A stretch of DNA of 64,000 bases from Streptomyces xiamenensis. Its GTDB lineage: Bacteria; Actinomycetota; Actinomycetes; Streptomycetales; Streptomycetaceae. Positions within the stretch are counted from its first letter, which is position 1. Each line of letters starts with the position of its first letter. Positions 50,719 through 58,215 of the stretch are shown piece by piece. Under the pieces are notes generated by a model. It did no database searches. It was not told where the DNA came from and saw nothing but the letters and a program-made list of their open reading frames with translations. Both the position numbers and the translations under genes were made by a program. The stretch lies in assembly GCF_000993785.3 (NCBI RefSeq), contig NZ_CP009922.3, forward strand, positions 1,984,001 to 2,048,000, in the 5' to 3' direction.

Positions 50719-51939
50719 ATGCCAGAAGCAGTGATCGTCTCCGCCGCCCGCACCCCGATCGGGCGGGCCGTCAAGGGCTCGCTGAAAGATGTCCGCCCTG
50801 ATGATCTGACCGCCGGAATCGTGCGTGCCGCGCTCGCCAAGGTGCCCGAGCTGGACCCCGCCGACATCGACGACCTGCTGCTGGGCTGCGGCATGCCCGG
50901 CGGCGAGCAGGGCCACAATCTGGCCCGCGTGGTCGCCGTACAGCTGGGCCACGACACCCTGCCGGGCGCCACCGTCACCCGCTACTGCTCCTCCTCGCTC
51001 CAGACCACGCGGATGGCCCTGCACGCCATCAAGGCCGGCGAGGGCGACGTCTTCATCTCGGCGGGGGTGGAGACCGTCTCGCGCTTCGCCAACGGCAGCA
51101 GCGACGGCCAGCCCGGCACCCGCAACCCGCTGTTCGACCCGGCCCGGGCCCGTTCGGCGGAGCGCGCCGAGCAGGGCGGCGTGGGCTGGCACGACCCGCG
51201 CGAGGACGGCGCGCTGCCCGACATCTACATCGCCATGGGCCAGACCGCCGAGAATCTCGCCCGCCACAAGGGCGTCACGCGCCAGGAGATGGACGAGTTC
51301 GGGGTCCGCTCGCAGAACCTCGCCGAGAAGGCCATCGCGGACGGTTTCTGGCAGCGCGAGATCACCCCGGTCACGCTCCCGGACGGCACGGTGGTCAGCA
51401 AGGACGACGGCCCGCGCCCCGGTGTCACGCTGGAGGGGGTGCAGGGCCTGAAGCCGGTCTTCCGCCCCGACGGTCTGGTCACGGCCGGCAACTGCTGTCC
51501 GCTGAACGACGGCGCCGCCGCGCTGGTGATCATGTCCGACACCAAGGCGCGGGAGCTGGGACTGACCCCGCTGGCCCGGATCGTGTCCACCGGCCTGTCC
51601 GCGCTCTCCCCCGAGATCATGGGGTACGGGCCGGTCGAGGCGTCCCGGCGGGCGCTGGAGCGGGCCGGGCTGACCATCGGGGACATCGACCTGGTGGAGA
51701 TCAACGAGGCGTTCGCCGCGCAGGTCATCCCCTCCTACCGGGATCTGGGCATCGACATCGACCGGCTGAACGTCAACGGCGGCGCCATCGCCGTGGGTCA
51801 CCCGTTCGGGATGACCGGCGCCCGTATCACCACCACCCTCGTCAACTCGCTCCAGTGGCACGACAAGCAGTTCGGCCTGGAGACGATGTGCGTGGGCGGC
51901 GGTCAGGGCATGGCCATGGTGCTGGAGCGACTCAGCTGA
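50719..51939 (+). CDS. Acetyl-CoA acetyltransferase (thiolase)
   Basis: The 406-residue thiolase has the acyl-binding Cys90 (GATVTRYCSSSLQTT), NEAFAAQVIPSYRD, GGAIAVGHPFGMTGAR (His), and the second active Cys in ETMCVGGGQGMAMV. It catalyses condensation or cleavage of 3-ketoacyl-CoA, in fatty acid oxidation or acetoacetyl-CoA supply. The CSSS (not CASG) at the nucleophile is typical of the FadA/acetyl-CoA C-acyltransferase branch in actinomycetes. GGAGG lies before the ATG, and a TAGCTT hexamer near 50660 may be the -10. Confidence 0.94.
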   Translation: MPEAVIVSAARTPIGRAVKGSLKDVRPDDLTAGIVRAALAKVPELDPADIDDLLLGCGMPGGEQGHNLARVVAVQLGHDTLPGATVTRYCSSSLQTTRMALHAIKAGEGDVFISAGVETVSRFANGSSDGQPGTRNPLFDPARARSAERAEQGGVGWHDPREDGALPDIYIAMGQTAENLARHKGVTRQEMDEFGVRSQNLAEKAIADGFWQREITPVTLPDGTVVSKDDGPRPGVTLEGVQGLKPVFRPDGLVTAGNCCPLNDGAAALVIMSDTKARELGLTPLARIVSTGLSALSPEIMGYGPVEASRRALERAGLTIGDIDLVEINEAFAAQVIPSYRDLGIDIDRLNVNGGAIAVGHPFGMTGARITTTLVNSLQWHDKQFGLETMCVGGGQGMAMVLERLS

Positions 51940-51969
51940 GGTGATAAAAGAGAGGTTCCGCTTCCGCGA

Positions 51970-52009
51970 CCCCCGCGATCCGCGAGTGATCACGCCAGGG
52001 TCGCGGGGG
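51970..52009 (+). terminator. Terminator hairpin after thiolase
   Basis: CCCCCGCGA (51970-51978) pairs with TCGCGGGGG (52001-52009), 31 bases past the thiolase stop, with a 22-base loop. Confidence 0.55.
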
Positions 52010-52200
52010 CGATACCGAAGTGTGCCCGGGATGTGATGCACGCCGCCATCCCGGGCGAATGTGCAGGTCAGCGGGGCGGGCGGGGTGGGTGTCGGGACTG
52101 AGGTCCTGTCCATTTCGTGACGTTTCACCCTGCCCGGCGTGGCCGCGTCCCGGAAACCTGAGATAGGAAGTCAGGGACCGAGAGCACTGGGAGACAGTCC

Positions 52201-53100
52201 GTGAGCGCCATATCCGTCATCCTGCTGGTGACCGCAGGCACCTCCGTGGCTTTGAGCGCGGCTGCCCTGCACACCATCCGTGGCCTGCGTACCGAGGTCT
52301 CGGGCCTGCGCCGCGCGCAGCTCCCGGCCGCCCGCAGGCCCGTACCGGCCGAGGAGATCCGCGCCGCCGTCGCCGAGGCACTGGCCGACGAGCGGGAGCG
52401 GGAGCTGGCGGAGGCCCGCGCCTTCTGGGCCGAGCAGGACGCACGGGAGAGCGAGGGGCCGGGCGCGCTGCTCGCGGGGCGCGGCCTGGAGTACGAGGTG
52501 GCCGAGGCGGACGAGGATCTGCTGGACGCCCTGCTGGAGCGGTACCTGCTCAGCGACTCGGGGCAGGAGGCCGGCGACGGAACGGTGTTCGTCCCCCGGC
52601 AGCAGGACCTGTGCAGCGCGGCCGAGCAGCACCAGCAGTCGGCCGCCGAGCGCGAGCGTGAGCGTGACCGCAACCGCGAGGCCGCCGGGGAGGACGGCGA
52701 GTCCGCCGAGCTGGCCGCCGCCCGCCGCCGGCACCCCTCGCACCCCGGCTACACCCTGTCCGGGGACCCCGTGGAGGCCGCCGGCCCGCGCCCCGGGATC
52801 GAGGAGCAGCAGCGCCGCACCACCGACCAGCTGAGCCAGCTGGCCGAGGCCCGCACCCCGCTGGCGGACGTCCGCCCCGGGCCGCTGGGCACCCTGGACG
52901 TGTACCTCTTCGAGGACGGCACCACCCTGTGCCTGTCTCCCAGCCAGCAGGAGACCGCCGAGCGGCTGGCCGCAGCGGTACGGGACGGCGAGGCCCCCGT
53001 CCTGATGGGCGGCTCGGGCATCTCCGGCGCGTACGCCCTGACCTTCGCCTGCGGACAGGACAGCGTCTACCTGCTGGCCGACCGCATCGTCTCCACCTGA
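52201..53100 (+). CDS. Actinomycete conserved membrane-anchored protein, unknown
   Basis: The 299-residue protein has an N-terminal membrane helix (ISVILLVTAGTSVALSAAAL), a charged coiled-coil-like region (about 50-180, rich in Ala, Glu and Arg), and a C-terminal globular part (LGTLDVYLFEDGTTLCLSPSQQETAERL, MGGSGISGAYALTFACGQDSVYLLADR). I do not recognise a family. It starts at GTG with GGGAG seven bases upstream. The layout suggests a membrane-tethered scaffold or sensor. Confidence 0.75.
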   Translation: MSAISVILLVTAGTSVALSAAALHTIRGLRTEVSGLRRAQLPAARRPVPAEEIRAAVAEALADERERELAEARAFWAEQDARESEGPGALLAGRGLEYEVAEADEDLLDALLERYLLSDSGQEAGDGTVFVPRQQDLCSAAEQHQQSAAERERERDRNREAAGEDGESAELAAARRRHPSHPGYTLSGDPVEAAGPRPGIEEQQRRTTDQLSQLAEARTPLADVRPGPLGTLDVYLFEDGTTLCLSPSQQETAERLAAAVRDGEAPVLMGGSGISGAYALTFACGQDSVYLLADRIVST

Positions 53101-53171
53101 GCTCTCCCGCGCCCCACCTGACCGGTCCGCGCCGGGCTGCGGCGCCCCCGTTCCCGGTGTTCAGTGGGGGC

Positions 53172-53480
53172 ATGCTGACCGACCCTGCCGTGCGCGCCCT
53201 CGTGGCGGCGGTGAACGCGGGCGACCGCGAAGCCTTCCACGGCGTCCTGACCCCGGACGCCACCATGTCCGACGACGGCTCGGACCGCGATCTCCAGCAG
53301 TGGACCGACCGGGAGATCTTCGGTGCCGGCGGACACATGGACATCGAGTCGGAGTCCGAGGACGGCCGCTCACTGATCGTCCGGTTCCGCAACGACACCT
53401 GGGGCGAGATGCGGACCGCCTGGCGGTTCGAGGTGGCGGAGAACGGACGGATCTCCCGTTTCGAGACGGGCCAGACCTGA
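53172..53480 (+). CDS. NTF2-like small protein
   Basis: The 102-residue protein (VRALVAAVNAGDREAFHGVLTPDATMSDDG, then FRNDTWGEMRTAWRFEV) has the cone-shaped NTF2/SnoaL fold pattern: N-terminal helices followed by beta strands. Such proteins are isomerases, or binding proteins with no fixed function. It lies 71 bases after the membrane-anchored gene and may share its transcript. Confidence 0.75.
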   Translation: MLTDPAVRALVAAVNAGDREAFHGVLTPDATMSDDGSDRDLQQWTDREIFGAGGHMDIESESEDGRSLIVRFRNDTWGEMRTAWRFEVAENGRISRFETGQT

Positions 53481-53604
53481 GGGCCGGCACACGAACCGGC
53501 CCGTGTGACGCGGGACACATCCGTGACGGTCACACTCCCGCCGCCCGCGGTGTCACTCAGGTGCAAGCACCCACCGAAAACGGAACGGACCACAGGAGCG
53601 CACC

Positions 53605-54078
53605 ATGGACGCCCGTCTCAACCTCTTCGCCAACCAGGTCTCCGCCAAGGCCCTGCGGCACATCAACGCGGCCGGCCAGGTCATCACCGGCTCGTCCCTC
53701 CCTCCGGCGACCCAGGAGCTGGTGAAGCTCCGCGCCAGCCAGATCAACGGCTGCGGCTTCTGCACCGACATGCACAGCAAGGACGCCGCGGCGGCCGGGG
53801 AGAGCGCCGTACGGCTTCACCTGGTCGCCGCCTGGCGGGAGGCCACGGTCTTCACGGAGGCCGAGCGCGCCGCCCTGGAGCTGACGGAGCAGGGCACCCG
53901 GATCGCGGACGCGGCCGGCGGTGTCACGGACGAGGCGTGGGCGGCCGCCGCCAAGCACTACGACGAGGACCAGCTCGCCGCCCTGGTGTCGCTCATCGCC
54001 ATCATCAACACCTACAACCGGCTCAACGTCCTCGTCCGCCAGCCGGCCGGCGACTACACCCCCGGCCAGTTCGGCTGA
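53605..54078 (+). CDS. Carboxymuconolactone decarboxylase/AhpD-family peroxidase-like protein
   Basis: The 157-residue protein has the AhpD active motif NGCGFCTDMHSKDA (CxxC plus His) in an all-helical fold, preceded by LVKLRASQ. AhpD relatives are thiol peroxidases or disulfide reductants in oxidative defence. An AGGAG site precedes the ATG by eight bases. Confidence 0.9.
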   Translation: MDARLNLFANQVSAKALRHINAAGQVITGSSLPPATQELVKLRASQINGCGFCTDMHSKDAAAAGESAVRLHLVAAWREATVFTEAERAALELTEQGTRIADAAGGVTDEAWAAAAKHYDEDQLAALVSLIAIINTYNRLNVLVRQPAGDYTPGQFG

Positions 54079-54096
54079 CCGATACGGCCGGGTCGG

Positions 54097-54102
54097 TACA
54101 GT
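54097..54102 (+). promoter_or_regulatory. Leaderless-type -10 (TACAGT)
   Basis: TACAGT ends seven bases before the GTG at 54110, which fixes that start despite a longer open upstream frame. Confidence 0.5.
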
Positions 54103-54109
54103 CGGGCCC

Positions 54110-54487
54110 GTGAACAACGCGGACACCGACACCGACGCCAACCCCGGGACCGACACCGGCTCCGGCGCCTACCGCCAGGAGCTGACCGCCCTGGAGGAGG
54201 CCGTGGAGCAGGCCGCCGGACGGCTGCGGGGGCTGGCCGAGAGCCGGCTGCGACAGGGAGCCGCGGCCGACGGCCTCGCGCGGGCACGCGAGCTGTCCCG
54301 CCGCGCCCAGCTGATCGAACGCCCCGGTGCCGAGCCGCGCGTCATGCCCGACCACGGGGTGTTCGCGGTCGGCGACCAGCTCGCCGTCGCCGGGCACGAC
54401 CTGGTGCGGGCCCTGCGCGAGCATCCCGACCCGGGCGCGCCGGCCGCCGCCCGGGACGTGCTGCGCGGGGAGACCGCACGCGGCTGA
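54110..54487 (+). CDS. Small conserved actinomycete protein, unknown
   Basis: The 125-residue protein starts with an acidic disordered stretch (NNADTDTDANPGTDTGSG), then a helical part (ELTALEEAVEQAAGRLRGLAESRL) and AVGDQLAVAGHDLVRALREHPD. I do not recognise it. The leaderless -10 and the strong terminator just after it support a real gene. Confidence 0.7.
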   Translation: MNNADTDTDANPGTDTGSGAYRQELTALEEAVEQAAGRLRGLAESRLRQGAAADGLARARELSRRAQLIERPGAEPRVMPDHGVFAVGDQLAVAGHDLVRALREHPDPGAPAAARDVLRGETARG

Positions 54488-54499
54488 GAGAAAACGACG

Positions 54500-54533
54500 G
54501 AGGGCCCCACGGGAGACATCCCGTGGGGCCCTC
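54500..54533. terminator. Bidirectional terminator hairpin
   Basis: A perfect 15-base stem (GAGGGCCCCACGGGA) with loop GACA lies between the convergent small gene and the Bax-inhibitor-1-like gene. Confidence 0.88.
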
Positions 54534-54565
54534 AAGCCGTACGACCGCTGCCGTCCGGCTGTGGC

Positions 54566-55429
54566 TCAGTCACCCTGGAGGATGGCGATCAGCCGCAGGA
54601 ACTCCAGGTAGATCCAGACCAGGGTCATGGTCAGACCGAAGGCGGCCAGCCAGGACTCCTTCTCGGGGGCACCGTAGGCGATGCCGTCCTCGACCATCTT
54701 GAAGTCCAGCGCCAGGAAGCAGGCGCCGAGCACGATGCCGACGACACCGAACAGGATGCCCAGGCCACCGGAGCGCAGCCCCAGACCGTCACCGCCGCCG
54801 ATGAGGGCGACGATCAGGTTCACCGCCATCAGCAGCGTGAAGCCGATGGCAGCCGCCATCACGAACTTGGTGAAGCGGGCGTTCACCTTGATGATGCGCT
54901 GCTTGTACATGAACAGCACACCGGCGAAGACCGCCATCGTGCCGAGCACGGCCTGCATCGCGGCGCCGGGCGCCCACTGGTTGATGTAGTTGCTGATGAC
55001 ACCGAGGAACAGGCCCTCGGCCACCGCGTACGAAAGGATCAGCGCGGGCGAGGCCTCACGCTTGAAGGACTGCCACAGGCCGAGACCCATGCCGACGAGG
55101 GCGAAGAGGATGCCCACACCGATGGGAAGGTCCATGATCCAGGCGAAGGCCGCCGCGACGACGACCGAGCCGAGGGTCAGGGCGGTACGCGAGACGACCG
55201 AGTCGATCGTCATCACACCCGGACGGGTGCCGGGCGCGCCCGGCGCCATCACACTGCCGTCGGGGCCTACCTGGGGCTGCGCATAGGGGTTGCCTGGCTG
55301 CGCGTAGGGGTTGCTCGGGCTGCCCGCGTACGGAGTCCCGGTCTGCGGCTGCGGTCCGGCGTTGAAGCCGGCGTAGCCGCCGTCCCGACTGAACCCCCGA
55401 CGCGTGAAGACCGGGTTGCTGCTCCTCAT
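54566..55429 (-). CDS. Bax inhibitor-1/YccA-like membrane protein
   Basis: The 287-residue protein has a Pro/Gly/Gln-rich cytoplasmic tail (repeated NPYAQP), then about seven hydrophobic segments typical of the Bax inhibitor-1/YccA family: LTLGSVVVAAAFAWIM, ILSYAVAEGLFLGVIS, GVLFMYKQRIIKVNARFTK, and the last AFGLTMTLVWIYLEFLRLIAIL with the conserved Leu-Arg-Leu end. These are pH-sensitive calcium-leak or stress proteins. A GGAGG site three bases before the ATG fixes the start. Confidence 0.9.
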   Translation of the reverse strand: MRSSNPVFTRRGFSRDGGYAGFNAGPQPQTGTPYAGSPSNPYAQPGNPYAQPQVGPDGSVMAPGAPGTRPGVMTIDSVVSRTALTLGSVVVAAAFAWIMDLPIGVGILFALVGMGLGLWQSFKREASPALILSYAVAEGLFLGVISNYINQWAPGAAMQAVLGTMAVFAGVLFMYKQRIIKVNARFTKFVMAAAIGFTLLMAVNLIVALIGGGDGLGLRSGGLGILFGVVGIVLGACFLALDFKMVEDGIAYGAPEKESWLAAFGLTMTLVWIYLEFLRLIAILQGD

Positions 55430-55554
55430 CTCACTCCTCCATGGCCGCACGGCACGGCCTTGCGTATCAGAGTAATGCGTTCGCAAAGACCGCACGGTAG
55501 TGCACCCGTGATAACGCTGAAAAGAGGTGAGAAGGTTCCCTCCCTCGCAGGTCG

Positions 55555-56181
55555 TTACCGACGTGTCAAGGCGGCCACCTCGGGAATGGCGGCGAAGGCG
55601 GAGCGCATCCGCTCATACAGCGCGTCCCGGCCGGGGCCCGTGTCGCCGGCGCGGTGGGCGGCGGACCACTCCCTGAGCGCGTGCCGCCACGCGGAGAGCA
55701 TCAGTTCGAAGAGAAGGCGCTGCGGCAACGCCGCCCGCCGTCCCTCTTCCGTGGTTCTGTCGAGCACCTGATCGGTCACCTGGGCGCAGTGCTCCAGGCT
55801 CTGCGCGACCAGGGCCGGGGTCCGGTCGCACAGCGCCCGGCTGACCACGAAGCGCTGCTCCCAGCCCTCGGCCATTCCCGCGACGGCGCCGAAGAGCATC
55901 TCCTGGAACTCGCCGAGGGTGGGAACCCCGCCGCCCGCCCGCCGGTCGATCTCGGAGAGATACGCCGCCCACAACTCCCGTTCCGGGGCGAGGGCCACGT
56001 CCTCCTTCGAGCTGAAGTTGCGGAAGAAGGTGCGCTGGGACACGTCCACCGCGTCCACCAACTCGTCGAGCGTCGCCTCGGCGAACCCCTTCTCGCTGAA
56101 CAGCCGCAGCGCCTCGTCCACGAGGGCACGCCGGGTCCTGAGCTTTTTGCGTTCGCGGAGGGTCAGTCCGGTGTCGGTCAC
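55555..56181 (-). CDS. TetR-family transcriptional regulator
   Basis: The 208-residue protein has an N-terminal TetR domain (LRTRRALVDEALRLFSEKGFAEATLDELVDAVDVSQRTFFRNFSSKEDVAL; HTH at VSQRTFFRNF) and a mostly helical ligand domain. GTG start, six bases after TAGACT. No divergent partner or obvious operator tells its target. Confidence 0.9.
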   Translation of the reverse strand: MTDTGLTLRERKKLRTRRALVDEALRLFSEKGFAEATLDELVDAVDVSQRTFFRNFSSKEDVALAPERELWAAYLSEIDRRAGGGVPTLGEFQEMLFGAVAGMAEGWEQRFVVSRALCDRTPALVAQSLEHCAQVTDQVLDRTTEEGRRAALPQRLLFELMLSAWRHALREWSAAHRAGDTGPGRDALYERMRSAFAAIPEVAALTRR

Positions 56182-56187
56182 GCCGAG

Positions 56188-56193
56188 AGTCTA
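56188..56193 (-). promoter_or_regulatory. Leaderless-type -10 (TAGACT) for the TetR gene
   Basis: TAGACT ends six bases before the GTG at 56181. Confidence 0.45.
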
Positions 56194-56299
56194 CGCACGT
56201 GGAGCCCCTTTTATGCCGCTGAACGGCACTTGCTGCCCGCTGGCACAAGACGGGTGGGTGCGCGGTGGTAGCGCCCCCGGTCCTTCCAGGTCAGACGGC

Positions 56300-56627
56300 A
56301 CGCCGGACGGCGACCACCAGCACGGCCGGCAGGATGGCCTTCCCCCGGCAGCACGGGGTCGGCGATGGCATGGCGGATGGGCTGGATCAGCGCCTCCAGC
56401 TGGTCCTGTATGAGTGCGTCGAAGTACGGCTGCCCGGTGAGGCCCGTGACCCGGGGCCCGCAGCGCCCGTGCGCAGGCCGCCGTCAGGGTCCGAGTGGCC
56501 GTGCGGTGGCCGGATTGACCTTGGTGATGGTGCTGTACGAGATGTGGGCCCGCTGGGCGAGCCCCTTCGCCGCGTCGTACCGGTGGTCGCCGCTCTCGGA
56601 TCTCTCGGACAGGATGAACTCTCCCAT
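56300..56627 (-). pseudogene. Decayed XRE-family helix-turn-helix regulator
   Basis: Three frames read leftward give consecutive parts of one Streptomyces XRE regulator. First comes AKGLAQRAHISYSTITKV, from an ATG at 56627. Then SGHRTATRTLTAACARAL follows in another frame. Last is GLTGQPYFDALIQDQLEALI and QPIRHAIADPVLPGEG in a third. Intact relatives read continuously through these blocks and are 350-450 residues long, so this copy has at least two frameshifts and has lost its C-terminal domain. It lies between the TetR gene and bldA. Confidence 0.75.
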
Positions 56628-56763
56628 CGGAACGGGACATTCGGACGGTACCCCCGGCGCAACCGGAGGGAACGGTGATGAGTCCTTCCACGGCGGGCAG
56701 CGGCGCCAGGGACGGAAATTGTTCACCGTCCGGGAGCCGGCCTCGGACCGGTGTCCGAATCTA

Positions 56764-56780
56764 CGGCGCCAAAGGCGCCG
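56764..56780 (-). terminator. Hairpin downstream of bldA
   Basis: CGGCGCC-AAA-GGCGCCG forms a 7-base stem 43 bases past the tRNA 3' end in the leftward direction. It is a plausible terminator or processing signal. Confidence 0.5.
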
Positions 56781-56822
56781 AAATGTGGCCGTCCCCGCAG
56801 GTCAGAGGCTTGGGTGGTGGTG

Positions 56823-56904
56823 TGCCCGGAGCCGGACTTGAACCGGCACGACCCGAAGGTCAGCGAGTTTTAAGCTCACCGTGTCTGCTTTCCACCATCC
56901 GGGC
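56823..56904 (-). tRNA. bldA: tRNA-Leu(UAA), bldA
   Basis: Read leftward, the gene folds as a class II tRNA of 82 bases. The acceptor arms are GCCCGGA and TCCGGGC, the D region is TGGTGGAAAGCAGACA, and the anticodon arm is GTGAG-CTTAAAA-CTCGC with anticodon TAA. A short variable arm follows (CTGACCTTCGGGTCG), then the T-arm GCCGGTTCAAGTCCGGC with discriminator A. CCA is not encoded. It is the only tRNA reading UUA in Streptomyces, where it controls aerial growth and antibiotic production by limiting TTA-containing genes. It differs from the S. coelicolor gene, as I remember it, at a few variable-arm and D-loop positions. Confidence 0.95.
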
Positions 56905-57362
56905 ACAGAATCCCCAAGCCGTACCAAGCGCGTGTGCGCAACAGGGCGTGTCCGAGCTTATCGGGGTCACGAGCTGCTAACACCGGTGCCTGGCACCGTT
57001 GTTGTCTGATTTTATGAGCCCCTGATGGGTCATCAGCTCTGGACCGGCCCCTCACCGGCCCCTCCGCGCACCCTCCACCCCCAAGGAATGACGCAAATCA
57101 ACCCTCGGGAGCACCAGGGGTGACGTCATCCCCAGGGATGACAGACGGCCTTGGCCCGTACCCCTCAAGAAGGCCCCACAACCACCAGTGCGACGGATCC
57201 CAGGGGGGCGTGCGGCCGGAAGGATAGGGCGTGGGATTTCGTGGGCACGCCGTCCGCGCCCGTTCGACATCCATCGCAGCACCGGATCACCGGCTCATCG
57301 GCACGGGGGTTCACCGAACCGCCGACCCGCCGGCCCACCGCACCGTTCGACAGGAGACCACC
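56905..57362. other. Region between bldA and the ABC transporter with repeated TGACG boxes
   Basis: These 458 bases hold the promoters of bldA (leftward) and the ABC operon (rightward). Leftward, GATAAGCT near 56958-56965 is a candidate bldA -10. Nearer the transporter, TGACG-type boxes repeat: GGAATGACG (57085-57093), the near-palindrome GGGGTGACGTCATCCCC (57117-57133) and GGGATGAC (57135-57142), spaced about one to three helical turns. They look like sites for an activator or a phosphorylated response regulator. Confidence 0.5.
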
Positions 57363-58142
<780 letters not shown>

Positions 58143-58215
58143 TCCGCCCGGCCCGCACCGCTTCAGCCCGCCCACCCCTCCGCAGACTTCACCCACCACC
58201 TCCCGGGACCGCTCC

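Noticed and set aside
56191..56691. Intact regulator gene between TetR and bldA
   Set aside because: The recognisable XRE blocks lie in three different frames, so no single frame encodes a working protein.
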